A stretch of DNA of 64,000 nucleotides. Source: Sclerotiophoma versabilis. Taxonomy: Eukaryota > Ascomycota > Dothideomycetes > Pleosporales > Didymellaceae. The DNA is taken from contig JAAROD010000004.1 of the NCBI GenBank assembly GCA_012274445.1, positions 2,480,001-2,544,000 of the forward strand, written 5' to 3'. The notes beneath the pieces were generated by a model that saw only the letters and a list, made by a program, of their open reading frames with translations, was not told where the DNA came from and did no database searches. Within the stretch, counting starts at the first letter, position 1; each line of letters begins with the position of its first letter. The translations under genes and the position numbers were made by a program. Shown piece after piece: positions 10,085 to 21,441 of this stretch.

Positions 10085-13000
10085 TTTGAATCCTAGATAT
10101 GTATCGGTATGGCCGGGGAGTGTGTCGGTATAGTTCGAGTATGTGTATAATTCGAAGTATACAGATACGGGAACGCTATGCTCGAGTCCTCTTGGCGAAA
10201 ACCCGGGTCAAGTATGCCAGCTCGATTGAGGTGGCCTGGCTTATAAGGATGTTTTCCAGATACAAGGAAGGATGAATAAGCCCGCCTACGGTGTTGCCGC
10301 GTGAGGATGGGAGCTAAGCTTAGAGTGAAACTAAAATATGCTCTTCACTCGCTTTCAGCCAGACAGTAGTCCACAGGGGCCCGTGCGTCGCGAGGCGTAC
10401 TGGAGCTGTCTTCGTAAAGGTAGGAGTGGTGTGGGGGTGTTTGTATGCGCTACCGGGAGTCCTGTATTTCTGGGGCAACAACGATGAGGGAGTTTCGTAT
10501 CTTCTGAAGCAGGCCTGACTGGATGGCTTGCCTCTAGATTCTGGGTGCCTTCAAACCATAAGGAATCGGCGACTTTATAACCCTCAGGACGGTGTGAGAA
10601 GCCTAGCCTCAGACAGTGACAGCGGCCTTGCACCCGCTCACGCAGCGTGCGCCTCCATCATGGAGCGTCCGCCCACACACCGGATGGATCACCGCTAAAA
10701 GTACACGTCTGCCGTGAGTCAGCGCCATATCGCCAGCTATGAAGGGTCTGGGATCGCTGGTCGCCCGATTGTAAGGAAGCGGCTGTGCCCTTGGATGCGT
10801 GCACGCACTCGGATGATGCATCTGTACTAGTGCAACTAAATGCGTGCGTTCTTAGGGGTCCAGCCCGCGGGAAAACACACCAACACCAAAGGGCGATTCT
10901 CACGAGAGCCAACAACTGGGGTCGTATGCAAATTGCAAATTTTCGGGGACCCTGCAAGCTATTCTGCGAGGTGCAATGCCCTGCATTGTCAGCGGGCATC
11001 ACAACGAAAAGTCACTGGCCTGCATACTTTTTGGTGAGGGCACGATGCGGATTGGTGTATTGATTGATGTCGGACTACCGAAACTGAGCCAGCCATGAGC
11101 CCAAGTTCGTAGGCTAGAGTCAGCCCACGTCCAGAAGGCGCCGTTGCCACATCGTAATTTATGGGCCGGATGTGCATAGAGTTCTAAACACAAGTGCTAA
11201 GAGCGTAATAGCAATGGCAATTACTGCCGATCTGACTTGCTCTGAGAAGAGATCTGAGTCGATGGCTTATGGGCGTGGTCGCCTTGCTTACCAACAGGAT
11301 GATGTTTTGACGGTGTTGACGTCTGAGGACGCTCGTGATGGAGCCGTGGGGGAAGGGATGTGGTCTGTTCCGCACCGAACGTGTTCCATCGTGGGTTCAG
11401 AAACATCATTGTCACATCGGGGATCATTGTTGATTAATTTCGATTGTGACTAAAGACGGCAACGGCATGCCGTTCACAATCGATAAACTGCCCATGAGGT
11501 ACCCCAGGTGTTTTCTCGTATACTGACTGACGGGCAACGTTTGTGGGAGCGAAAGAGACCCACAATAATATGTTGTGCAGTGCTGGTGTTTTACAAAGGT
11601 GCGGATATTGTGAGCGTTCCTTTGTCTTGTCGAATCGCAGGTGTACCTGAATTACCAGGGAATACCTGGTTGATAATCAAACATCGTCCCAGCCCTAGCC
11701 AGCTCGCCGGCGAAGATCGATATTCGACACCATGCCGTGATCTCAAATTGCAATCGACGCAGCTCGGTGCGAAAGGCAAAGGATTTCATCGTGAGCCGCA
11801 CATCAATAGCACCACTTCAGTCAACGATGTCGCGGACTCCTCTCAAGCCCATCTTGTACCCACGTGTTCCCAAAGCGACTACAAGAAGCTAACGCCCCAA
11901 GCGCTAGCTTGGGTCGACACAAATTTAGCCACGGAATCTCGCAATTCTTCGGCTCGCCTTCTAGGCCTGCCCTAGGGGCCTATGTCGGTGAAAGATAGCT
12001 GCCAAGCCGCAAGCTCACGAACTGCATGTGTGCAAGCGTAAGGCTTAATCGCCCAGCCAGCGCAGCCAAACAAAAAAGCGTCCAGATAGGGCGCCCGCGC
12101 GCTGCGAAGGCAGACATGCACGTGTACAAGTGACTTGTGCTTGTATCCAGTTGCAGCGGATTCAGGCGTTCTGCGGCGCTGAGGTGGTGGAGACTATCAG
12201 TGGCCGCTTGTCTAGGCTTACTTTACAGATCGAGTTCACCTGACCGCGCAGATAGTGTCTGTCCGGAGAAGAACTGTGCGCAATCGACCGAAACTGTTGA
12301 TCGAGTGCAAGAGCGATGTGGGCTTGTCGACGTCAATACGAAGCCGTCGAGGCTGTCAAAGTTGAGATGAACATTAGTTGATAACGTGACATCGGATACG
12401 AGCATTGATAGGTACATACTAAAACTGCTGCAAGACTGACTATGCAGACCTTATCTGCGCAGCGACTGACAGCGTCGTAGAACAATAAATAAGCTCAAGG
12501 CGCCGATGCTTGCTTGCTGGACACAGTCAGTCAGCAGGTGAGACAGCCTTGGGCACTATCTAGCCTTGTTGAGATAGGGAAGTCATTTCGCTAGATCCTT
12601 CAGCCGTGGCCTCCACTCTACAGAAATAGGCATCCCGTCAATCTCGCCAATTGACAGAAACGCACGGAGGGAGAAACACTACAGACGGCGATGCGAGGAA
12701 GATCGATCATGTCTTGTTTTACAGTTGTCAAGACAAAATAAGCTTTAGCAGGTGGGACAGGCTGTGACGTAGGAGAGAGGCAGGTACGACACAAAAATGG
12801 GCACCAAGATCAACACCGCTAATTCTCACCAACTGCCTTTACCATCCATTCCGGACCGGGAAACGGGCAGTCATGCCTATACTTCGTGTTCAGCTCGGTC
12901 AGGCCAAGCCATCGACGAAGCCGTGACGATGATTTGGCTCCCATCCTGACTTTCTGGATGCCTGGACTCGTCGATAAACAACCTCGAGTTCGATCGTCAT

Positions 13001-13884
13001 AGGTCTCAGATCTGCTGGTTCTTGGGGGAATCTTGACTCCTTCGTATATGCGCTTGCATCCGATCACTCGTGGTCCTCGATCGTTCTCACTAATCTGTAC
13101 CCTCATGTAGCTGCCATAGACCTCTTGACGATGGGAAGGTAAATAAAATTTGCAAGACAGGTCACTCAGTCAGACTGTGTTTCTCCCATTTTGGGTTATA
13201 CCTCACTCACTTCAAATACTTGTTCACTGTTTGTAATCAGGATAAGATGTACGTCGTGACCGAAGAATGCCCTAGTTAGAAGACTACGTTTATTCTCATT
13301 GATGGAATGAGGTTACAGAGCCGAATGGCAACCGAATCAAGACGAATGACTGCATGTTCAGGGTGGTAGAATGTAGCTCAGTATATATGCACAATCGTCG
13401 TTTGACTTGAAGGCCAGATGGCACGATCGAAACAAGAGCTTAATGAGGAAATCTAATGCTCTTAGAAGTCTCTGTGGAGTCACACAGGTTCTGGTGCCTG
13501 CTGTTCTATTAATGGTCTACTGCAACACAGCTGGCTTTGTCCAGCGAGTTTGATATTTCTCGAACATCACAGTTCTGCAAAGGGCTCACTATCAGACGTG
13601 AGTTGGTTTCACGTTCCTGTTGAACCATGAAGTTAACATATATATGATACCTACATTGCAACATGTTGCACCCTTCTCCGAACAGATTTGATGGGGTTGT
13701 GGCCAAACCCATCGCGTGGATGCGTAAGACGATCCCACCAAGTCTCATCTAGGTCACATGGTCAGAGAAGTTAATGGTCAAATCTCTTCATCATATTTGG
13801 TAGACCTCTCGCGCCTAAATCAAATGTAATGAGGCTCTGTATCCTGGAGACAGGTGCGCTGACTGGAACAGTAAAACCCAGCAT
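10085..13884. other. 3.8-kb region with no convincing gene
   Basis: The first ~150 bp probably hold the esterase promoter. The rest has only short frames without domain motifs, signal peptides or good splice pairs. A 95-codon frame at 12819..13106 (-) and a 79-codon frame at 13509..13748 (-) were inspected and not recognised. No transposase, reverse transcriptase, terminal repeat or tRNA was seen. Confidence 0.4.
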
Positions 13885-15618
13885 TCAGCGACGCAGGTCC
13901 ATGTGTTCGAGGGCCCGTACTGGGGAGGAACTGACAGCAGCATCATTTCCATAGGAGTGTGTCTCCCTGGGTGTGGAGGCTCGAGGCAAGTTTTCACCAG
14001 ATGCCAGGATATGCATGTAGTCGGGAATGGGACAATCTTGCGTATCACTGCTGTTCATGTCGTGAGTGCCATCGCTCGAGCCTAGGCCGTACGGAGGCAC
14101 TTCAAACTGAGGGTGCATGTAGAACGGGTTGTTGGTTATCGAGCTGGGTGCTGGTATTGCGTGAAGTCCCGAGGATCGTCGGTAATTCGAAGCTGGTATG
14201 ATTGAGATGCCGTCGAGAGGATTTGGTCCGGGTACAAGCTCAGGATTGGTCACGTTGTTCTCTTTTTCGTCATCCTCGTAATGGAGCGGCGAGGCCGCTT
14301 CTGCTTCGGCATTCAACTGATCTTCTATGCACTCAGTGTAGATGCAGAACGGCAGTCCCTTCATGTCTGGCCAAGAACCCTGGTTACTCATTCGGCATGC
14401 AACATCTGGGCGCAAGTCCGGGTATGAGTCAAGTTTAGTTGCTTGCTTCGTAGCAGGCTCCATACCGGAAGTCTGCTGAGTAGATGGCCTCCGTGAGGGC
14501 TTTGATGACGGCTCTGGTGACGGTTCTGGTGAAAATTCTAGAGATCGTCAGTACGTATCCTTTCATTTCAAAGTTTAATCACACAGAAAGAACATTTGCA
14601 TGGAAGCTCTCACCTTCTGGCCAGCCCGTAAGCAACGACTGACACGCCCCCTTGAAGTCCTCCAGTGATCCCTTCTTTCTGAGATAATCAGTCTTATGCA
14701 AGCTCACCTGCTTAAGCGGTGATGGTGAGCTATTTGACCCATCGCATGCCCAGACCCGTTGCAGGTCGCTGTCTTGAGGGTGGACTTTCATGTTGTAGGA
14801 CACCTTTGGTTTTGTCCTCTTACGTGACGAGCGCCGTGTGGGCTCTCGAGATGGGGACCTGGATCGCTTTCTCTTACGACCTCTTGTGAGCGCCTGCGAC
14901 TCTTCCTCATCGTTGTCTTTGTCATCAACCATAATTTTTACATCAGAGACAGAGTCTTCAGAAGCTTGGTCGTAAGAGTCGTTACCAAGCGTAGGGCTTT
15001 CCCCATGTGACGCACGACACTTAGCCGCTTGGGACGGTCGAATAAAGTCGTCTATTGGATGGTATTTCTGGTCGTAGGCGAGTGCACTCTTCAACCTAGC
15101 GCTACGCCGTGTTGGTGGACATATTGGGGTCAGTTGACCATCTGTAAGTTCCGAGCTTGCTCTTTGGGTGTTCTCCGCCTGTGGCTGCTGAGTCTGGCGC
15201 AATCGAGGTAGATTGGCTAGTTGATCTTCATTGTCGGTGGTGGAGGCGGCACCATCGCCATGTTGCTCGAACATGTTGGACTGCCGAATTGATAAGGATG
15301 ATCTAAAAGCGCGGGAATGGACCGCTTACAGTTGTCTCAGGTTGTTCTATATCTGCGACACCCTCGTTGTCTTCTTCCTCCAGATCTAGACCACTGACCT
15401 CACCTCCACCTTCTCTTGCCATGCCAATCTCTGGGCTGGGCGGAGTAAAGTCGTACCTGTCCTGTATAGGCATTAGCTACAGCCTATGATAAAGCTGAAT
15501 GGCGCCACACATCGTTGTCCTCTTCTAAGCTCTGGAAAGTAGATATGACTGTGCTGTCGGGAAACTTCTCTGTAGCTTTTTCTGCGTCATGGGACGCAGG
15601 TAGCACCATCGCCTGCAT
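13885..15618 (-). CDS. nuclear-looking protein with duplicated HP motif, unknown
   Basis: Four-exon model: 15511..15618, 15330..15461, 14614..15280 and 13885..14537, giving 519 aa. The two downstream introns (donors GTAAGC and GTGAGA) are well supported. The first intron uses a weak GTGTGG donor. Without it, translation could start at the ATG at 15473 and give 487 aa. The N-terminus holds MVLPASHDAEKA and RYDFTPPSPEIG. Two related motifs occur: RRSARLKSALAYDQKYHPID at residues ~138-157 and RRSSRKRTKPKVSYNMKVHP at ~229-248. They share an Arg-rich start, a central Tyr and a Lys-x-His-Pro end. Between them lie acidic and SR-like basic stretches (RKRKRSRSPSRE), suggesting nuclear location. The C-terminal half is disordered with a Ser-Pro-Glu repeat. 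No enzyme domain is visible. Confidence 0.65.
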
Positions 15619-16281
15619 TTGGCAAGATGGTGAGTCGCTCTGACACTGCGAAGATAGCGTGCACTTCGATTGAAGCGTGAGAGTGAACGTGAATTTGTTG
15701 GATGATAAGCGTTGCAGAGCTTGAACATGCGGCGTAGTGTGCAGTCGCGACGCAGACAGGGTTGGGTAGGAGCGCAAAGGTCAAGTATCGACTACGTGGC
15801 TCACATGACGCTAGCCATCACGTTGTTACTGCTGATGTTGATCACGGAGGGCAAGAGCGACCTCAGCAGGTAGGCACACTCTAGGCTCGCAACACCACCC
15901 CAGCAGGACCCTACTAACAGACGAAAGGAGCGGCTTGAAATGCAACAAGAGGTTTACGGGTAGAAGACGTGGCGACAATAGTAATTGAAGTTCTACATTG
16001 GGTATCACTATAAGTAGTGTAGAGCATCAGCAGCGTCTGTCGCCGACTACAATGAAGGGACAGTAATTACGACCTCGAGTAAGAATATGTAAGAAGTAGA
16101 AACGAGTGGCAGTGCCCTCTGCCACTTCAATGTGGATGATGCAAATAGGGTATCCTCTTCATAACAGGCATGATGCAACCTGGTATACTGCCCCTCCGAT
16201 GTATCCTTAAGACGCCATGTAAAGGTATTCAAATAGATCGCTCGAACGCAGATATGACCAAACAATGTAAAGTGAAGTGTT
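15619..16281. other. intergenic region, no gene seen
   Basis: Between two minus-strand genes. It holds the upstream region of the gene ending at 15618 and the 3' flank of the gene ending at 16282. Only shadow-like short frames are present. Confidence 0.35.
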
Positions 16282-17358
16282 CTAGGCGCGAGCAGCTCGC
16301 CGGGATGTGAAGCGCACGGGTGGCATGATAAAGCCCATGTCTTCTTCTTCGTCATCGTCGTCGACCTCAATGTCCATCATCTTTGGCACCGTGACTGGGG
16401 CTGCAATTGGCGCACGGATGGTTGACTGGGTGGTGATGGGCTCTAGCTTTGCTTCTAGACCAGAGGCTGGCTTGGAGGATGAAATGCTCGGAAAATGTCT
16501 CTTATAAGATAGCTTCGGCGAAGATACTGATGTGTCGGGCGTGTCTTGGTCATATGATGTTTGTGTCAATTCCGGTTGGCTGGCAGCGCATTTGGTGACT
16601 TCTGTCCTTGCAATAGAGAGGACGTTTTCCAGATGCATACGGACAAGCTTCAGCTCGGTTCTGCAGTCGCCATCACGCAGGGTAAGATGGGCTGACTTCT
16701 CGCACAGCTCTTGCGCTTGCTCCAATGTCTTGTCCGTTGTCTCGAAAAGCTCTGCTGGCAAAGCTGGACTATTGCCAAGGCCACCTCGACCTCCTCTGCG
16801 CGCTGCAGCACGCATCTGCATGGACGCCATTCGTGGCCGGTAGCTGATCTTCGACATGATGTGCTCCTCCTCTGCATCGTCTTCGGTATCGTCTTCGTCC
16901 TCGCTTAAGCCTGCAATGGCAGCCAATTCTGCCATCTTTGCTTCCATCTTTGCCTTCCTCAGCATGTTGCGCCCTGTTGCCAGCCCTCGTACAAGTAGCT
17001 CGAACGACTTCTGCATGTCCCCATCGTAGCTAACGACAACCATCGTCTTAGGGCGGTATTTTGTAGGTCCAGAGGCACGGCCAGAGATGACCGAGGGCGA
17101 CTTGCGTTTGCGGCTACCCAGCAGATTGATCGGTGTAGGGTTCGAAAATGTAGTCTCCTCAGCGACCGCTTCTAGTTTCTCAGGTTGTATCGACTTCGTG
17201 GACCCTGTCCTACCCTTTACAAAAGGCGATGTCGACACAGATACCCTTTCAATCTCTTGCTGCATATTTCCAACCTTCTCCTCTACGTTGGTGATGTTCT
17301 GGAGCCATTGTGGTAGGGTTTCCTGCAAGAAAGTGAATGCCCTGGCGATATCTGACAT
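16282..17358 (-). CDS. acidic/basic fungal protein, function unknown
   Basis: Single-exon frame of 358 aa from the ATG at 17358 (MSDIARAFTFLQE). The frame is open a little upstream but only from a non-ATG codon. Residues ~10-45 look helical (LPQWLQNITNVEEKVGNMQQ). A central conserved-looking block reads KTMVVVSYDGDMQKSFELL, followed by a Lys/Met-rich helix (KAKMEAKMAELAAIAG), an acidic run (EDEDDTEDDAEEE) and an Arg/Gly-rich stretch (RAAARRGGRGG). A second helical region at ~215-265 may form a coiled coil. The end is acidic (DDDDEEED) then basic (SRRAARA). The pattern suggests a nuclear or chromatin-associated protein, but I do not recognise the family. Confidence 0.7.
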   Translation of the reverse strand: MSDIARAFTFLQETLPQWLQNITNVEEKVGNMQQEIERVSVSTSPFVKGRTGSTKSIQPEKLEAVAEETTFSNPTPINLLGSRKRKSPSVISGRASGPTKYRPKTMVVVSYDGDMQKSFELLVRGLATGRNMLRKAKMEAKMAELAAIAGLSEDEDDTEDDAEEEHIMSKISYRPRMASMQMRAAARRGGRGGLGNSPALPAELFETTDKTLEQAQELCEKSAHLTLRDGDCRTELKLVRMHLENVLSIARTEVTKCAASQPELTQTSYDQDTPDTSVSSPKLSYKRHFPSISSSKPASGLEAKLEPITTQSTIRAPIAAPVTVPKMMDIEVDDDDEEEDMGFIMPPVRFTSRRAARA

Positions 17359-19963
17359 GCTGGACAGTCCGGTCACGTGCAAAGTTTTATGTATTGGGCG
17401 GTTTGCAAGCAGAGTCGAGTGATGGCCGATCCAAGAGAGTGGAGGCTAATGTGTGGGAGTGGCGTGCGTAAGAGTAAGTCGTCCAGCGAGCAGTCGTAGA
17501 GGTCGTAAAGTGGAGGTGAGCGTTGGTGGAGAGTATGTAGCGTGCCTGCAGCGGAGCAGGGCGGGTGGATGGCAGGTCGGCGACTTATGTGGAGTGTAAA
17601 GCGGGTTGGCGAGCAGGGGTTTGCATATAACACGGCCCACGCTTCAGCGGACGGACGCGCAAGATAATTACGGTCGCGCAATGTCACGGCGCATTACATG
17701 AGGAGCGTGCAGGAAGAAGAGAGCGGAGCTTGCAGCAGGTGCAAGGACTCAAAAGAACGCAGAATGCTCCGAGTGAACGGTTCGTTTGCTAGGTCCAGTC
17801 CGTTCAGACGGCCCTTTTGTGCCACATTGGCGCGCCATTGATCGGGCTCGCGTTCGGCCCTGGTCGAGCTTGGTCTGGCGGCTGGGCACTTCCGGAGGGC
17901 CTCACTGCCTCTCAGCGGCTATGTATGTTTCTGGTCAACGTTAATGCTGCTGTGTGCTGCATTACACATGGCAGGTGCGGAGAATGTTAAGCTTTGGCAG
18001 AGAAACTGGCTATGATCACCAAGTCTGAAAGAGAGGAGATGAGATGATCTACATTTGTAGTCGACTAAGCATGATTACGCTTCGAGGGCATCAGCTGCCT
18101 GCTTGTGATTTGCAGGAGCGAGCTTCCGGTAACTTCACGGCTGTGCCGCGGTAGGCTGTCTGCGAGAATAGCCGCGCAGTTTAAGAGAATTAGACAATCG
18201 TAACTGTGCCGTCGGCCCAATGCCTGCGACGAATCCCACGAGCCTCAGTCCGCGCAGCTCAACAGGGTTTACTCTCCACTCAAGGCCCCCTCACTGGACA
18301 AAAACGGCGCGGTTGATAGTGCCAGTTGCGGTTGTCCTCCAATCAACTCGTACTGGCGTTTCTCTCCCGTGCCTCCGCAGGTTCGGCGCGTTGTGAAGCG
18401 AGACGGTGCGGAACGGGGGGCTAACGTTGCCCTAGTGTCTTGTTGCTCAGATCCTGTGGTGTGGATAGATCGCAAAGTTACGTGGTCAAAATGATTGCCA
18501 TAGCACATATGCTTAAGGTGTTGCAAAGCAGTGACATCTGTCCACAGACGCTGCACAAGGAGGATGAGCACATGACAAATGTCGACGCAGTAGACAACAC
18601 ATCAAAACAACCATTCGGCGCTTCGACGGACGAACGAACGGTCGCAAAGGGCGGCATGAGAGGGACCACAACGCCTCATTTTGATATCCAGAAAACGAAG
18701 AGGCCGTGAATGCTGCGGCTTCACAATAACCAAACACAGCCGGAACCATAACAACCATCTTTGAGGCTCTTTGATGGTATCAAAGGCCAAAGACAGAATC
18801 GCCCCTCTCTAAAAGACAGCGTGGGGTCTTTCGCTTCATTTGACTGAACACGGTCAAACCCATCCCAGAGGTACCGTTCGTCCTCGTGACCGCGTTCATG
18901 CGTACGGACAAAGCCACAACCGACCGACTCGATTGTTACAGCCTAGGTTACCCAGAGTGATAGGTTCGTTGTCCCCTTCGAGAGGCTCGCCCTTTGAGTT
19001 CAGCACCCGTCCTCGGACATGTCCGATGAAATGTTGCCAGATCCATGCATCATCCGCATCCGGGGACGACACGAAAATGCTCTAGAAAGCCTGCTGTGTA
19101 ACCCGTTGTCGCAGACACCTTGCAGATCCCAGATGCAACGTTCCCACACGAGTTCCCCAGACTGTGGCTCAGGTCGGCGAGCTTCTCGAACCTGCAAATA
19201 CTTGATTAATTGTGAGCGCATATTTTCGATACATCAATCACCTTTCACTGGTGATGCTTTGATTTAGAAAGGCAGCCGGACCGGGCCTCTAGGTAGTTTT
19301 GCTTTTTTTTTTTACCACGAAACACACCTGCTGGCATGCAATTGGTGGGAAAAGTAAGATTTCGTTGTTGATAAACGCCTCTCCCGTTCCAATTGTCTAC
19401 CAATGCTCGTTTCAGCTCACCAATGCATGACTGTTCGTGCGAGGTTAGCATCGATGCTGAGGGACGTCGAATCAGGTGATGCGGCTCTAAAAGTCGAGGA
19501 TGCAAGGAGCAGGTCATACGTGCAAACGTCAGAATCGCTCAGCACTCACATCGCCTGGACAAAGCGGTGACCGGTTGTTTGACCAGTTATCCTCGTGCTT
19601 TGGTTTCTTATCGATAACCTGATCGTCAAGACCATGCAGCTTCCCTCGAGCAACAAACTTTGGATTGTCAACTGCGCCCACAACTTCAAATACACATGAT
19701 GAAGTTCAGCAATTGGTATAAAAAATGTACTGCCTAACATTGGTCATGGTCCAGACTCCGTACTGTCGATTGCTACCAGAATTTTGGCTGTGACGCAGCC
19801 AATTTTGTTAGATGACGACATGACATACATCAAGTGGATATCGTCAAGAGCTCTAACGCTCACGTCTACACCATACTGACTCTCCTGCTTACCCCAGAAA
19901 TACCCACAAACAGCCACCATAGCTTCACGACCAGCACTTCGTCTGTCGCGTCTACTACGCACA
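17359..19963. other. 2.6-kb region with no convincing gene
   Basis: Frames here are short, overlap on both strands and show no recognisable motif. The left end is the upstream region of the gene at 17358 and the right end the promoter of the FMN-binding protein gene. A run of about ten T near 19305-19315 is the only simple repeat noted. Confidence 0.4.
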
Positions 19964-20865
19964 ATGTCGACCACCGCACCCGCAGCCTCGACGTTGCCCG
20001 AAGCACCATGGAAGCAGCTGTTCAACAAGCACCTCGGCGAGATGAAGCCTCCACAGTTCGTTCTGGGTACACTCGATAAAGCTCCAGAGGGTTCACCTGT
20101 CGAATACGTACCTCGCGTGCGATACTGCATCTTCAGAGGTTTCTGGGCCGAGCTACCAGAGAACAAGCACAACGACGCCGAGCGTAACCCTGAGCTCTAT
20201 CACAGTGACTGCCCAACTTTCACAACCGATGTGCGCATGGAGAAGGTCGGTCAGATCTTCAAGACCAGCGCGGGGCACGCGGAAAGTGATGACCAGGTCC
20301 AGGGCAGCGGCGGTGGAGGTCCCGTTGAGGCTGTCTGGTGGGTCGAGGGCGAGACTCAGACGCAATGGCGCGTCGCAGGCAAAGCATATGTAATCGCCGA
20401 TGATATTGAGGGCTCTGATGAGAGCAGTGGTGTCAGGACTGTCAAGAGCGAAGTTGGCAAGAGGATGAGGGCGCTCAAGGAGGGTGGAGAGAACGAGTGG
20501 AGCTGGCAACGAGAGCTGACAGGGTTCTTCGGTAACCAATCTCCTGCCATCAAGGGTACCTCCCCTTCAGAATCCAAAAGAAACGTCTGAAACTAACGTT
20601 CCTGCCAGGCTCGTTCAAGAATCCACCACCCGGCCAACCCGTAACCGCACCCTTCGACAAGGAGCGCCTTCAGCTTGGCTCGAAAGCTGACGACCTGCAC
20701 GATGAGGTTGCGAGGAAGAACTTCCGCCTCGTTGTCATCGTCCCAGACGTTGTCGAACAAACTGACCTGAGCGACCCAGAGAAGGCAAGGAGATTTAGGT
20801 ACACCTGGGATGGCGAGACTGCGCGACACAACGCTGGCTGGAGGACAGAGGAGCTGTGGCCGTAA
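19964..20865 (+). CDS. PPOX-type FMN-binding protein (Alr4036-like)
   Basis: Exons 19964..20555 and 20609..20865, giving 282 aa. The 53-nt intron has donor GTACCT and a CTAAC branch site. The fold is the split-barrel of the pyridoxamine 5'-phosphate oxidase family, Alr4036 branch. Visible signatures are APWKQLFNKHL near the start, VPRVRYCIFRGFWAELPENK, the SDCPTFTTDVRMEKVGQIF block and VEAVWWVEGETQTQWRVAGK. The C-terminal exon carries WSWQRE...SFKNPPPGQP and the final FRLVVIVPDVVEQTDLS...RFRYTW segment. Such proteins bind flavin, and some act on pyridoxamine phosphate, but the true pyridoxine oxidase is a different subfamily, so the substrate is unknown. No targeting signal is visible, so it is probably cytosolic. 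Confidence 0.88.
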
Positions 20866-21441
20866 GCAGTAATCCATAATGACAGGCGCTTGACAGCATA
20901 CCCAAGAGGAGATAATTGATTGATAGTCAACCCATCATACAGGTTAGCGTACGAACATTACGAACTCTCGTGATACATGCCGTTTCTCAACCCATGCACC
21001 TCCCCCCCCGAAGCGAACCCTCAGAGGTCGCCGACTTGTGCAACGCAGACGCCCGTTCTCCGCAGCACGGTGCCACATAGCGTGCTACAAACAGCGTTGT
21101 ACACAGATCTTGACTCGCTCCACCGTTCGGCATCCCCGTGCTCGTTGTGTGACACCCTCTAGCGTTCGCTATAAGCGGGTCGCCCGTAATTACCTACTAC
21201 CCTTCTTAACACAGGGCACCGATTGGGCAGTTGGAAGCGAGAGCGAGGATCGTAGGGCTTGAAAGGTGGGAGGCGGTTGGCATCACAGGTAGCGGGCGTT
21301 AAGTTCGTCGCAGATCAGCTGAGATGGATGGATACATGGCTATCAAACGATTTGCGCGAGGTATGGGATACACATCTTTCGCGACAGGGTATCTGCAGAT
21401 CTTATGTAGGCGGAAGAAAAAGAGTTGTAGCCGCGAGCTTC
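20866..21441. other. convergent intergenic region
   Basis: 3' flanks of the plus-strand FMN-binding protein gene and the minus-strand polymerase delta subunit gene. No coding signal seen. Confidence 0.4.

Noticed and set aside
11508..11975. 155-codon plus-strand frame in the gene-free region
   Set aside because: No domain or signal peptide; mixed composition like random frame; overlaps other frames.
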